Positions 17,537 to 27,275 are shown, numbered from the stretch's first letter. The stretch is 64,000 bases of DNA from Periweissella ghanensis (GCF_918814755.1 NZ_CAKKNT010000001.1:62001-126000); one strand, 5' to 3'. The notes: generated from the letters alone by a model not told the origin. Numbers and translations are program-made.

Positions 17537-17610
17537 GGCCTTTTGCAAACCAACAGTATCTCTGCTTTTTAGTCTATCATAAATTAAGTTAAATAGGCCT
17601 TTTGCAAACC
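17537..17610. repeat. Direct repeat of a 15-mer upstream of the 85-aa gene
   Basis: GGCCTTTTGCAAACC is present at 17537-17551 and 17596-17610 (period 59). Its first 12 bases recur at about 49842 before the lipid kinase gene. Could be a regulator site or promoter part. Confidence 0.5.
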
Positions 17611-17650
17611 TTTTTGTTATATTTTTGTAAATATATTGTATATTTTAGCC

Positions 17651-17682
17651 AAAAAAAGAAGCCGCCCGCGGGCCGCTTCTTT
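17651..17682 (-). terminator. Terminator after the binding-protein/permease fusion
   Basis: On the minus strand AAAGAAGC-GGCC pairs with GGGC-GGCTTCTTT and is followed by a T run. Confidence 0.85.
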
Positions 17683-17689
17683 AAGGTAT

Positions 17690-17745
17690 GCTATTTTTCG
17701 GGTGGGTCTATAGTCCTCACTGTTTCCCGGGTGTGCTTACGCTCT
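17690..17745. repeat. Degenerate family B repeat end overlapping a gene terminus
   Basis: CACTGTTTCCCGGG and GCTTACGCTCTACC match the right half of the family B copies at 43225 and 40369 (CACTGTCTCCCAGG and CGCACTCT). The end word overlaps the last codons and stop of the fusion gene. Confidence 0.5.
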
Positions 17746-19245
17746 ACCTAAATTAAACCGTTTTTCAATCAAATTCAAAATCCGCGTTAAACTAAATGTT
17801 AAGACAAAGTAAATCAACGCTGTGATTACTAGTGGTAAGAATGGGTTAAATGATGCTCCTTGAACCGTTGCCGTCTTAAACATCAATTCACCAACCCCAA
17901 TCACCGAAACCACTGAAGATTCCTTGATGACCGTCACAAATTCATTTCCTAAAGCGGGCAAGATGTTCTTAACGGCTTGCGGTAAAATAATGTAGCGCAT
18001 TGCTTGGTTTGATGAAAGCCCTAATGAACGCGCGGCTTCATTTTGACCAGCCGCCACTGAGTTAATTCCTGAACGGATAATTTCAGCCACATAGGCTGCT
18101 GAATTCAAGCTAACGGCAATCGCCCCAGAAGCAAAGGCACTAATGTTTAAGTGGAATAACCATGTAGCTCCAAAGAAGATAATGTAAACTTGGACCATTA
18201 ACGGTGTCCCACGGACAAATTCGATATAAACGTTTGAAATAACCTTTCCAAGCATTTTAATTAATTTACCCACCCAAGTATCCGAAGTTGCTAATTTAGC
18301 GCGTTTCATCAAGGCTAAGAAAACACCAAGAATGGCACCAAAGAAGACCCCAATAATTGCTAAAACAACGGTTAATTCCGTTCCAGAAACAAAGTAACTA
18401 CCATACTGGGCGAAGAAACTTTTTGAAACAAATAATTGATCATTAGCTAAGCGTTGCCACTTTTTAAATGAACCATCGTGGCTAACCCGGTCGATGACAT
18501 CATTGACTTGAGCGGTCAACGCATCCGCGCCTTTAGGCATCGCAATTACGGTTGTGCCAATGTCATTAGGAAAGTTCATTGGTACTAAGGCTAAATGTTT
18601 GTCGTGTTGGACATACGCTTCACCAACGGGACTTTCAACCACAATGGCGCCCACTTTACCGGATTGTAATTGTAAGATGGCATCTGTAAATTTCGTTAAT
18701 AATACGGGTTTGGCACCTGGTAAAGCTTGAGTTGCGAGATCAGCTTGGGTGGTACTCTTTTGAGCGGCGACACTCACATTTGAAAAATCAGTGACATTTT
18801 TGTACTTGTTCTTATCAGCTGCCCGAACCAATACTTCTTGTTTCACATGCAAGTACGCCTTTGAGAAGTTAACTTCCTTGGCCCGTTCTGGGGTTGGACT
18901 CATCCCAGAAATAATCATATCAATCTTACCGGTTTTTAAGGCGCCGAGTAAGGCATCGTAGGCCATTTCTTTAATTTGGAGTTTAACACCTAATTGTTTA
19001 GCAACCGCATGGGCCATTGAAACGTCAAAACCAACAATTTGGTCTTGGCCTTTAATCGTTTGGTGAAACTCATAGGGGGCATAATCAGCAGATAAGCCGA
19101 CTACTAACAAGCCACTCTTTTTAATTTGCGCTAACGTTGGATCTGATTTCGGCGCATCGGTAGCGGCCATGGCAGCCCCAAAACTACTAAAAATAAACAT
19201 AAATGCAAAAACTGATAAAAATAATTGATAAATCCCTTTTTTCAT
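17737..19245 (-). CDS. Amino-acid ABC transporter, substrate-binding protein fused to permease (GlnPH-like)
   Basis: A 502-residue fusion. Residues 1-28 are a signal peptide. About 35-275 is a family-3 binding domain (LVVGLSADYAPYEFH, GFDVSMAHAVAKQLG, MIISGMSPTPERAKEVNFS). About 285-500 is a HisM-type permease with the EAA loop (EAARSLGLSSNQAMRYIILPQAVKNILPALGNEF). It imports a polar amino acid, with binding domain and channel in one chain as in Lactococcus GlnP-type systems. No ATPase is adjacent; the one at 8112 is the likely partner. GAGG SD. The last codons (GGT AGA GCG TAA) coincide with the end of a family B repeat. Confidence 0.93.
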   Translation of the reverse strand: MKKGIYQLFLSVFAFMFIFSSFGAAMAATDAPKSDPTLAQIKKSGLLVVGLSADYAPYEFHQTIKGQDQIVGFDVSMAHAVAKQLGVKLQIKEMAYDALLGALKTGKIDMIISGMSPTPERAKEVNFSKAYLHVKQEVLVRAADKNKYKNVTDFSNVSVAAQKSTTQADLATQALPGAKPVLLTKFTDAILQLQSGKVGAIVVESPVGEAYVQHDKHLALVPMNFPNDIGTTVIAMPKGADALTAQVNDVIDRVSHDGSFKKWQRLANDQLFVSKSFFAQYGSYFVSGTELTVVLAIIGVFFGAILGVFLALMKRAKLATSDTWVGKLIKMLGKVISNVYIEFVRGTPLMVQVYIIFFGATWLFHLNISAFASGAIAVSLNSAAYVAEIIRSGINSVAAGQNEAARSLGLSSNQAMRYIILPQAVKNILPALGNEFVTVIKESSVVSVIGVGELMFKTATVQGASFNPFLPLVITALIYFVLTFSLTRILNLIEKRFNLGRA

Positions 19246-19279
19246 AGCATTTCCTCACTTCGCTTTGTTAATACAGTTT

Positions 19280-19357
19280 AATATACTAACTATGCGATTA
19301 TTATGCAATTAAAATTCCTTTTATTTGCATAAATATACATAATTATAGTGAATATGC
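19280..19357 (-). promoter_or_regulatory. Promoter and upstream motif pair of the permease fusion gene
   Basis: Minus strand: -35 TTGCAT (19303-19308), 17 bp, -10 TATATT (19280-19285). TGCATAAATATACA (19326-19339) and GTGAATATGC (19348-19357) lie at the same offsets as before the ABC ATPase gene. Confidence 0.65.
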
Positions 19358-19391
19358 AATTATATAAACAATATCTTTAAAAAAATGTAAC

Positions 19392-19429
19392 AAAAAAAGG
19401 ACCGAAGCACCATGCTCCAGTCCGTTTTT
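19392..19429 (-). terminator. Terminator of the polyphosphate operon and 28-aa ORF
   Basis: Minus strand: an 11-bp stem GGACTGGAGCA / TGCTTCGGTCC (two G-T pairs) with a 3-nt loop and a long T run. Confidence 0.85.
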
Positions 19430-19445
19430 GCAAACCTAATTTAGT

Positions 19446-19532
19446 TTAAAACCGAATGACTTCAATCAGATCAAAGACCCAAAATAATAAACATACGGTT
19501 ACAATCACGTTTAAAACCCGTGGATGTTTCAT
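19446..19532 (-). CDS. 28-residue single-pass membrane peptide (small ORF)
   Basis: ATG at 19532 encodes 28 residues: a basic start (MKHPR), a hydrophobic stretch VLNVIVTVCLLFWVF and a short end with DLIEVIRF. A GGGAG SD lies about 9 nt upstream, and a terminator follows the stop, so it looks like the last gene of the polyphosphate operon, 25 bp after ppx. I do not know a family; the function could be regulatory or none. Confidence 0.5.
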   Translation of the reverse strand: MKHPRVLNVIVTVCLLFWVFDLIEVIRF

Positions 19533-19557
19533 TTTACTGCACTCCCTTATCAATTAA

Positions 19558-20532
19558 CTAATCGTCAATATCAACGGTCATTGCGCCTGGTTCTGGATCA
19601 ATCACCGTTTCACCAGTAATTTGATTGATTTTTTCAAATAAAATTCCTTCCCGAATACCGGCTTGAGAGAAAGTAATTTTATTGGCATCAACATAGCGTA
19701 ATAGGGCCATTAATGGCATCAAACCACCAACGATAATATCACCACGTTCCTTGGCTAAACCCGGAACTTTACGGCGTTCTTCTAAATCTTTACCTAAAAT
19801 ATCGGTGTAAATACCAAACGCTTCTTCACTTGAAATCCGGTAGCCGTGCAATGGTGTATCTTGAATATGCTTCGCCCGCCGGGAAATTTTACCCAACGTC
19901 CGGTTAGAACCACCCAAGACTACCAACGGAAATTCATGTGCTTGACGTAACCATGGAATACTACTTAAGCGTTCATCAACTGCCGTGAAGGCTTTAAATA
20001 GCGATGGGGCGGTAATTTTATTGGCTTCCAAGAAGTCCTCTGAAATATTAACTGCCCCTACTGGAATACTAACTTCATGCCGTGATTCTTTATCCACGAC
20101 AAAGATCAATTCAGATGAAGCTCCACCAGTATCTAAAATCAAAGTATTACTAACATTTAAGGTGTTAATAACCCCTAAATAGTCATAGTGCGCTTCTTGT
20201 TCACCCGTCAAAACTTCGAGTTCAATCCCAATTTTTTCGTGGACCAACGCTAAAAATTCGGCTTGGTTAGTTGCTTGACGTACGGCCGCGGTTGCCACGG
20301 CGCGGACCTTAATATCATCATATTTTTGAATTGCTGCATGAAATCCTTCCAAAGCTTTAATTGTCCGGTCAATTTCAGGTTTTTGTAACACCTTTTCGGG
20401 TCCCATATTATTTGAGAGCCGGACCATTTCTTGCATCCGTTCCAAAACTTCATAAGAACCATCTGGATGGATTTCACTAATCGTCATCCGAGCTGAGTTT
20501 GATCCCAAGTCAATAATCGCAAATTTCTTCAT
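19558..20532 (-). CDS. ppx: Ppx/GppA family phosphatase (short exopolyphosphatase)
   Basis: The 324-residue protein has the ASKHA phosphatase signatures: IDLGSNSARMTI (about 6-17) and LDTGGASSELIFV (about 135-147), plus AVATAAVRQATN. It hydrolyses polyphosphate or pppGpp. It follows ppk by 33 bp and has a GGAAGGGG SD. It lacks the HD domain of the other Ppx protein in this operon, so the two copies probably differ in role or regulation. Confidence 0.9.
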   Translation of the reverse strand: MKKFAIIDLGSNSARMTISEIHPDGSYEVLERMQEMVRLSNNMGPEKVLQKPEIDRTIKALEGFHAAIQKYDDIKVRAVATAAVRQATNQAEFLALVHEKIGIELEVLTGEQEAHYDYLGVINTLNVSNTLILDTGGASSELIFVVDKESRHEVSIPVGAVNISEDFLEANKITAPSLFKAFTAVDERLSSIPWLRQAHEFPLVVLGGSNRTLGKISRRAKHIQDTPLHGYRISSEEAFGIYTDILGKDLEERRKVPGLAKERGDIIVGGLMPLMALLRYVDANKITFSQAGIREGILFEKINQITGETVIDPEPGAMTVDIDD

Positions 20533-20565
20533 AAATCCCCTTCCAATTAACCTTTTTACCCATAC

Positions 20566-22716
20566 TTACTCTTCAAAAGGATTGTTTAGTGGGGTAAAGC
20601 GTTCGGTTAATTCGGCTTCTTTTTCAGCATGTTTTTGTACTTTTACTTTTTGTGTCGCTTCGTCCATAAATGTAACCTGGGCATCGAGGGATTCTTGGAC
20701 CCCGCGCCGGTCAATCTTTTGATAGCTACCATCTGATTGTAACACACGTGTTTTGATGTTATCCATCCACATGGTGTTAAAAATTGCTAAGACGCGTTGT
20801 TTTAAGTTTTCGGCATGCACTGGGAAAAGTAATTCAACCCGACGATTCAAATTCCGCGTCATTAAATCTGCACTTGAAAGGTAAATTTCTGGTTCGCCAT
20901 TATTCCCAAACATGTAAATTCGACTGTGTTCAAGGAAGCGCCCGACAATTGAATGGGCTTCAATATTTTCACTAACACCCGGAATACCAACCCGTAAAAT
21001 CGTAATTCCACGGACAATTAATTCCACCTTAACGCCGGCGGTACTTGCTTCATACAACTTACGTACCATACTAGCATCGGCCACGGAATTAACTTTAATT
21101 TGAATTTTAGCCGGTTTCCCCGCTTGGGCATTTTGAATCTCTTGATCAATTTTAACTTCAATAAATTCCCGAATCCCGTCTGGTGACATGTGCAATTCGT
21201 GGAAATATTGTTGTTCTGAATAACCAGACAAGATATTAAAGACATTCGCTGCATCAATCCCAATATTCGTATCAGCCGTCAAGAGCCCTAAATCAGTATA
21301 GAAGTGGGCAGTCACATCGTTATAGTTACCCGTTCCCAAGTGGAGGTAGCGGCGAATTTCGTCCCCTTCACGGCGAATAACCATCGCAATTTTAGAGTGC
21401 GTCTTAAGACCTTTGAGTCCATAAATTACATGGACGCCCATGCGTTCAAGTTCTTTGGCCCAGTGGACGTTATTTTCTTCATCAAACCGGGCTTTAACTT
21501 CGACCAACACCGTAACTTGTTTCCCATTTTTAGCTGCTTGTCCAAGGGCTTTAATGATGGGTGAGTCCCCTGAAACCCGGTATAACGTCATCTTAATTGC
21601 TAACACATCAGCATCCGTAGCGGCTTGTTGAATAAAGCGCACGACGGGCTTAAAGGTATCGTATGGGTGGTGTAATAATTGGTCATTTTTACGAATAACA
21701 TCAAAAATATTACCGGTCATTAAGTCCGCTTGTTCGTAGGCTTCAAAATCAGGATAGCGTAAACTTGGTAAATCGGTGACTTGCTTGGCCACATCAGATA
21801 AGAACGTCAAATCAATTGGGCCGTTGACATCATACGTGCGAATATCCGCCACTTGAAGGGCCGCTTGCAAACGTTTTTTAATATGTTGGCTCATCGTGCC
21901 TTCACATTCCAAACGAATAACATCACCGCGTTCACGTTCTGCTAAGCGCGCTTGCACTTCCTTAAGTAAGTTGGGCGTTTCATCTTCATTTTCAGCAACA
22001 TCCAGTTCCATATCCCGTAAAACGCGGTATGTGGCCGTTTCCTTGACGGTGTAACCTAAGAATAAGCGATCAACAAATTGCTTAATAATATCTTCTAATA
22101 AAATAAAGTGATTATCTTGTCCGGGGACCGGAATCACCCGTTTAAAGACGTTATCGGGCACTTGCAGCGTTGCAAATAGCTTTGTCTTGCCCTCTTCATC
22201 TTCTTTTGATAAGCGCACGGCAATATTTAAACTATCATTCGCCAAGAATGGGAATGGGCGTGTTTGGTCATCAGCCATTGGCGTTAACACCGGGAAAATT
22301 TCACGGTCAAAATAATTTTCAAAGTAATTTAGCGACTCGGCATCTAATTCATCGGGTTTAACGATTTGAATGCCGTGTTCTTTTAACGCGGGTACTAAAA
22401 CGCGCGTGTACGTTTGGTACTGTAATTTAACATGTTCACTAGCCGCGACGCTAATCAAATCTAGTTGCTCACGTGGGGTGTAGCCAGCGGCATCTTTTTT
22501 CTTGACATCAACATGCGCCATTTGGGCTAGGGAAGCAACCCGCACCATGAACCACTCATCCAAGTTATTTTGACTAATCCCAAGGAAGCGAATCCGTTCA
22601 AGCAATGGGTTTTGACGATCACGCGCTTCTTCAATAACCCGTTCATTAAATTGTAACCAACTCAATTCCCGGTTAACAAAGTATTCCGGTTTATCAAAAA
22701 TTTTCTTCTCACTCAT
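20566..22716 (-). CDS. ppk1: Polyphosphate kinase 1
   Basis: The 716-residue protein is of normal PPK1 length. It opens with YFVNRELSWLQFNERVIEEA, the N-terminal domain hallmark, and has the PLD-like catalytic domains with the autophosphorylated His in THSKIAMVIRR (about 440) and the second in VGRFLEHSRIY (about 590). It makes polyphosphate reversibly from ATP. Its ATG overlaps the upstream ppx stop (TAATG), so the pair is translationally coupled. The flanking genes degrade polyphosphate, so the operon holds both synthesis and breakdown. Confidence 0.97.
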   Translation of the reverse strand: MSEKKIFDKPEYFVNRELSWLQFNERVIEEARDRQNPLLERIRFLGISQNNLDEWFMVRVASLAQMAHVDVKKKDAAGYTPREQLDLISVAASEHVKLQYQTYTRVLVPALKEHGIQIVKPDELDAESLNYFENYFDREIFPVLTPMADDQTRPFPFLANDSLNIAVRLSKEDEEGKTKLFATLQVPDNVFKRVIPVPGQDNHFILLEDIIKQFVDRLFLGYTVKETATYRVLRDMELDVAENEDETPNLLKEVQARLAERERGDVIRLECEGTMSQHIKKRLQAALQVADIRTYDVNGPIDLTFLSDVAKQVTDLPSLRYPDFEAYEQADLMTGNIFDVIRKNDQLLHHPYDTFKPVVRFIQQAATDADVLAIKMTLYRVSGDSPIIKALGQAAKNGKQVTVLVEVKARFDEENNVHWAKELERMGVHVIYGLKGLKTHSKIAMVIRREGDEIRRYLHLGTGNYNDVTAHFYTDLGLLTADTNIGIDAANVFNILSGYSEQQYFHELHMSPDGIREFIEVKIDQEIQNAQAGKPAKIQIKVNSVADASMVRKLYEASTAGVKVELIVRGITILRVGIPGVSENIEAHSIVGRFLEHSRIYMFGNNGEPEIYLSSADLMTRNLNRRVELLFPVHAENLKQRVLAIFNTMWMDNIKTRVLQSDGSYQKIDRRGVQESLDAQVTFMDEATQKVKVQKHAEKEAELTERFTPLNNPFEE

Positions 22717-24233
22717 TATTTACGACTCACTCTCTTCTTTAATGTTGGTTGCATCCCAAAGACATCCATGAAAAAGGCTGCCTTTTGTTCAAACGTCCAC
22801 GTTTCTAATAAAATATTGGCATTCGTCGTAGCCGTAATGACGACTTCGGTTTCCCGTAATGAGACCGCAATCGTTTTAATTTTTTGCAAGCGCGAATCAT
22901 CCAAGGCATCTGCAATCCGCAAAATTGCTGTTAATTTGGCAATCAACAAACGTTCTTTTTTGTTAAAACGTTCGGCTTCTGCTTGGTATTCACCAGCGGC
23001 CGGCGTTTTGGAACTATGAAATTGAGAAACCATAGCAATAATGGCTTGTTCTTTATCGGATAAACCATGGAAATCCAAACTTTGAATTAACTTCGCTGAA
23101 TGAATATAATGCGCATAACTATTCACGAAATTCCCAATATCGTGGACAATACAAACAACATGTAAGAGTAAACGTTCGCGGTGGCCTAAGTGGTGGACCG
23201 GCTTTAATTGATCAAAGATATGTAACGCAAAGGTTTCCACTTGCTTACGGTGGTTGTATTCAACCCGATATTGATCAGCAATGTTTTCAGCTGAAGCGAC
23301 AATTTCACTTTCACCAGGTAATTTGACATCTGGTTGGGCAAAAATTAAACCATCAATCGCCGCTAACCGAGTTAAGGTAATAGTTTGGGCGTGGATAATG
23401 TTAAAGGCCCGTTCTAAGATGAAAATTTCAGGCATAATGTAACGCACAATTTCTGGTTGGACATTAAATTGATCAATTAGTGCTTGCCGTGATAAGTGTT
23501 GAATTTTGAGCTTAAGGGCGCTAAATTCGGCAAAGGTAATCGTGGCACTATCCGCATCGGCTGGAATAAAGAATTTATTTAAAATATCTGATCCCGCTAC
23601 TAAGAGATTTTGACATGGTTCCAATTGCGGTAAAACTTGCGCAAAATCGGCAATTTTACTCCCAATAAAATCCGTCAAGAATTGTGGATAATCAACAATT
23701 TGACTTTCAATTTCTTCAAGGGATTCGGCAATCCGAATTGGTCCTAATAAGACACTCCGGGAAAACTTAAATTCACTTTTTGCATAATAGCCAATATCTA
23801 AGCGACCTGAGTTAATCCCAATAATATATAACTTATCCGCTGCCATGCTTGCAAATTCTGGGAAATACGTACGAATTGCTTGATTACGGTAGAATTCTTC
23901 TTGGCTACTGTTTAAGCTCTTAACTAAATAACCAGTGGCTTGTTTAATTTGATCAGCAATAAATTCTGAATTTGACGCTTGCATAAACAATTCACTAGCC
24001 CAAACTTGAACGTCTTGGACCGCATAGTCGGCCATCAACTGCCGGTAACCTTGCATAATCACCAGCAAGCGCCGAGCAACTGAGAATGGAATTGAGCCGG
24101 AACTATAAATATCAGACCCGCCTTGCATATTTTTGTGGACACTTTCCACGACCTTATTTGAATTAGTATTATAAATAATTAATTCAACAGTGGTCGTATT
24201 TATCAGGATTTCTCCAATTAAATTTTTCGCCAT
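22716..24233 (-). CDS. Ppx/GppA-like protein with C-terminal HD domain
   Basis: A 505-residue protein. The N-terminal about 300 residues resemble Ppx/GppA (LIGEILINTTTVELIIY, then IIGINSGRLDIGYY) but the phosphate loops are degenerate: no DxGSxxx is visible, which could mean weak catalysis. The C-terminal part has an HD-type metal site (HLGHRERLLLHVVCIVHDIGNF and HYIHSAKLI). First gene of the ppx-ppk-ppx operon, with AAGGGG SD. The role in polyphosphate or alarmone turnover is inferred. Confidence 0.85.
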   Translation of the reverse strand: MAKNLIGEILINTTTVELIIYNTNSNKVVESVHKNMQGGSDIYSSGSIPFSVARRLLVIMQGYRQLMADYAVQDVQVWASELFMQASNSEFIADQIKQATGYLVKSLNSSQEEFYRNQAIRTYFPEFASMAADKLYIIGINSGRLDIGYYAKSEFKFSRSVLLGPIRIAESLEEIESQIVDYPQFLTDFIGSKIADFAQVLPQLEPCQNLLVAGSDILNKFFIPADADSATITFAEFSALKLKIQHLSRQALIDQFNVQPEIVRYIMPEIFILERAFNIIHAQTITLTRLAAIDGLIFAQPDVKLPGESEIVASAENIADQYRVEYNHRKQVETFALHIFDQLKPVHHLGHRERLLLHVVCIVHDIGNFVNSYAHYIHSAKLIQSLDFHGLSDKEQAIIAMVSQFHSSKTPAAGEYQAEAERFNKKERLLIAKLTAILRIADALDDSRLQKIKTIAVSLRETEVVITATTNANILLETWTFEQKAAFFMDVFGMQPTLKKRVSRK

Positions 24234-24373
24234 AAAGCACCCCTTTTGTAGTTATCTATGTAATATTATACGGCAAATTCAGAATTTCAAATAGTAAATT
24301 AATCTTTATCTAACTTTAACACAATATCTATATTTCCTATACACGTTCTTTACATTACCATGATTTAACCACG

Positions 24374-24410
24374 AAAAAAGCGTTGTTTCAACTATCTGAA
24401 ACAACGCTTC
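24374..24410 (-). terminator. Terminator after the TPR gene
   Basis: AAGCGTTGTTTC and GAAACAACGCTT form a perfect stem followed by TTTTTTCG on the minus strand. Confidence 0.88.
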
Positions 24411-24514
24411 GTTATATATTACAATTTAATCTTTACAAAACAACTAGCTTCATTACACTATCTAATCTATATGCATCTTGAACGTGCATATTTTAATTAA
24501 ACGCTTGCTGTCTT

Positions 24515-25786
24515 TTAAAGGTCATCAGCAAGTGCGCGCACTTGATCTAACATGTCATAATCTTCCGGTTGCAATAATAAGTATTGTGATCCAAGTTCGA
24601 GTGCCCATGGCCGATCAGCATCTTCTTTGGCAAAACTAAATGCTTCATGCAAGTAATCTGCATTATCCATAAAGCTATCAGCCGCAGCGTGCCAATATTT
24701 CCGGGCCAATTCCCATTGATCAACACGCGTTAATGATTTAGCCACGTTCCAATAAATTTGGGGATCAACTTCATCATTTTGAACATACGCACTCAACAAT
24801 TCGATATTATCGTCATCATTTTCCGCTTGTAAGTACAGATTTGATAACCCTAAAACTAAGGAAACATCATCTGGTTCAATGGCTAGTCCTTCTTCATAAT
24901 ACTTGGTTGCCAACGCAAAATCACCCAATTTAATGGCGGTTTCAGCAGCAATTTTGAACAAGGTTTCATTGAATTCATCGACCGCTAACCCTTGTTGGAA
25001 AATCCGTAAGGCATCTTCTAATTGATTAGTTTCCACCAACGCTTGTCCCAAGTATGGGTAAACACTGGCAAATTGATTATCCATTTCGACCACTTTTTCT
25101 AACGCCGGAATCGCTTTTTCATATTCCTTTAATTGGAAATAGGTAAAACCAAGTTGGAATTGGATGGCAGGTGTCATATCCGCTTCGTGAATTTGTTCTA
25201 AGTAACCAATCGCATTATCGAAGTTCCCAGCTTGGGCATAGGCGACCCCAATCCGGGATACTAAATCGACGCGTGAGAACTGCTTCACCCCTTGCATTAA
25301 GAGTTCCTTGTAGTACTTAATCGCATCTTTAAATTGACGCATATTGAAGTAAAATTCGGCCATCGCAAACAAAATTACTGGTTCATCAGGGGCCAAAGCA
25401 TGGGCTTCAACCAATTTTTGTTCACTCGCTTCAAATAATTCTTCGGTTTGGTATAAGTCAGCCATAACTAGCAAACTTTCCAAATAAGCTGATGAAGCTG
25501 GCGTAATTTGGCTTAAGTAGTTGATGGCTTCATCAATTTCACCTTCATCAATTAAGACATCCGCCAAGCCGGTCCGGAGTTCGTCGGCATCAGGATACGC
25601 ATCCAGTAATTTTAAATACACCCGTTTAGCTTGTTTCAAGAAGCCTAAACCATATAGTTCTTCAGCTAAACTAAATAGCATATCGTCATCATCATGGCGT
25701 AATGCGGATGCAAATAATTTTTTAGCAACCTCTAATTGACCACCACTGAGTGCATCTAACATTTGTTCTGAGTATGATTCTTGCAT
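24515..25786 (-). CDS. Tetratricopeptide-repeat protein
   Basis: The 423-residue protein is almost wholly helical TPR units, acidic overall, with repeats such as AKRVYLKLLDAYPDADELR, AIKYYKELL and ALRIFQQGLAVDEFNETLF. It resembles the cytosolic TPR proteins found beside der/cmk genes in LAB; a scaffold or chaperone role is a guess. I chose the ATG at 25786 (MQESYSEQM) because AAAGGAGA lies directly upstream; the longer frame to 25843 overlaps the preceding terminator and is unlikely. Confidence 0.85.
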   Translation of the reverse strand: MQESYSEQMLDALSGGQLEVAKKLFASALRHDDDDMLFSLAEELYGLGFLKQAKRVYLKLLDAYPDADELRTGLADVLIDEGEIDEAINYLSQITPASSAYLESLLVMADLYQTEELFEASEQKLVEAHALAPDEPVILFAMAEFYFNMRQFKDAIKYYKELLMQGVKQFSRVDLVSRIGVAYAQAGNFDNAIGYLEQIHEADMTPAIQFQLGFTYFQLKEYEKAIPALEKVVEMDNQFASVYPYLGQALVETNQLEDALRIFQQGLAVDEFNETLFKIAAETAIKLGDFALATKYYEEGLAIEPDDVSLVLGLSNLYLQAENDDDNIELLSAYVQNDEVDPQIYWNVAKSLTRVDQWELARKYWHAAADSFMDNADYLHEAFSFAKEDADRPWALELGSQYLLLQPEDYDMLDQVRALADDL

Positions 25787-25822
25787 GATTTTCTCCTTTA
25801 GGCCTGCAAAACTATTAAATAG

Positions 25823-25860
25823 CAAAACCCACACAGCTGCCAAAGCATTTGTGCGGGTTC
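25823..25860 (-). terminator. Terminator between der and the TPR gene
   Basis: On the minus strand AACCCGCACA pairs with TGTGTGGGTT and is followed by TTGCTATTT. Confidence 0.75.
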
Positions 25861-25880
25861 GCGGCTTAATCTAATTGGTC

Positions 25881-27191
25881 TTACTTACGTTCCCGAATGA
25901 TTAAGTGAATTGGCGTTCCCGTGAAATCAAATGCTTTACGAATTTGGTTTTCAAGGAAACGTTGGTATGAGAAGTGCATTAATTCAGGGTCGTTAACAAA
26001 CACCACAAATGTTGGTGGTTGAATCGCCACTTGCGTTCCGTAGTAGATTCGCAAACGCTTCCCGTGAACCGTTGGCGTTGGTGTGGTTGCCACGGCATCC
26101 AAGATAACTTCATTCAAGACTGAACTAGTAATCCGTTTCTTGTGGTTATCGTTAACTTGCTTAATCAAGGCAGGTAACTTTTCTAACCGTTGCTTAGTTT
26201 TCGCTGAAACGAACACAATTGGTGCATAATCCAAGTACTTAAATTCATTACGAATGTGGTCTTCGAATTCTTGCATCGTTTTGTTATCTTTTTCAATCGC
26301 ATCCCACTTGTTAACGACTAAAATAATCGCCCGACCAGCTTCGTGCGCATATCCAGCGACGTGCTTGTCTTGTTCGCGAATACCTTCTTCAGCGTTAATA
26401 ACCATTAAGATAACATTTGAGTCATCAATGGCCCGCATGGCTCGCATAACGGAATATTTTTCGGTACTTTCATAAACTTTACCACGTTTACGAATCCCGG
26501 CCGTATCGACCATCACAAATTCATCACCTTCTGCAGTGGTAAATTTAGTATCGACGGCATCCCGGGTCGTTCCTTCAATTGGTGACACGATAACCCGGTC
26601 TTCACCAAGTAAGGCGTTAACTAATGAAGATTTACCAACATTTGGCCGCCCAATGAATGAGAACCGAATTGAATCATCTTCAACTTCTTCTTCAGTTTCA
26701 GGGAAGTTTTTAACAACTTCATCTAATAAGTCCCCTAAACCAATCCCGTGTGAACCAGAAATTGGGTAAACTTCACCAAAGCCTAGCGCGTAGAAATCGT
26801 AAATTTCTGAACGCATTTCAAAGTTATCAACCTTGTTAACCGCCACAATAACGGGCTTGTCAGCACGGTATAAAATTTTGGCCACGTGTTCGTCGGCATC
26901 AGTCAAACCTTCTTGCGCACTAACCATAAAGATAATAACATCGGCTTCATCGATGGCTACTTCAGCTTGTTCGGTAATTTGACGCATAAATGGTTGGTCA
27001 TCAATATCAATTCCCCCAGTATCAATCAAGCGGAATTCATGACCTAACCATTCACCACGAGCATAGATCCGGTCACGAGTAACCCCAGGTGTATCTTCAA
27101 CGATTGAGATACGGTCACCAACAACCCGGTTAAAAATTGTTGATTTACCAACGTTTGGTCGCCCAACAATAGCAACTAATGGATATCCCAT
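25881..27191 (-). CDS. der: Ribosome-assembly GTPase Der (EngA)
   Basis: 436 residues with two tandem GTPase domains: G1 GRPNVGKST (11-19), G3 DTGG and G4 NKVD in the first, and [17 protein letters not shown] in the second, followed by a KH-like end ([27 protein letters not shown]). It acts in 50S subunit maturation. AAGGAGA SD. The S1 gene precedes it with a terminator in between. Confidence 0.98.
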   Translation of the reverse strand: MGYPLVAIVGRPNVGKSTIFNRVVGDRISIVEDTPGVTRDRIYARGEWLGHEFRLIDTGGIDIDDQPFMRQITEQAEVAIDEADVIIFMVSAQEGLTDADEHVAKILYRADKPVIVAVNKVDNFEMRSEIYDFYALGFGEVYPISGSHGIGLGDLLDEVVKNFPETEEEVEDDSIRFSFIGRPNVGKSSLVNALLGEDRVIVSPIEGTTRDAVDTKFTTAEGDEFVMVDTAGIRKRGKVYESTEKYSVMRAMRAIDDSNVILMVINAEEGIREQDKHVAGYAHEAGRAIILVVNKWDAIEKDNKTMQEFEDHIRNEFKYLDYAPIVFVSAKTKQRLEKLPALIKQVNDNHKKRITSSVLNEVILDAVATTPTPTVHGKRLRIYYGTQVAIQPPTFVVFVNDPELMHFSYQRFLENQIRKAFDFTGTPIHLIIRERK

Positions 27192-27233
27192 AGTGATTCT
27201 CCTTTTCGAGTATCTTTTTTCTTATATAAAACA

Positions 27234-27267
27234 AAAGAGAAGATCGGTTGACCCGATCTTCTCTTTA
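27234..27267 (-). terminator. Terminator after the S1-domain gene
   Basis: AAAGAGAAGATCGG and CCGATCTTCTCTTT form a near-perfect 14-bp stem. Confidence 0.88.
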
Positions 27268-27275
27268 AATGACAA

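Noticed and set aside
24300-24360. PhoP box upstream of the polyphosphate operon
   Set aside because: CTTTATC/CTTTAAC words are present but the spacing and sequence do not fit the TTAACA-N5 repeats well enough.
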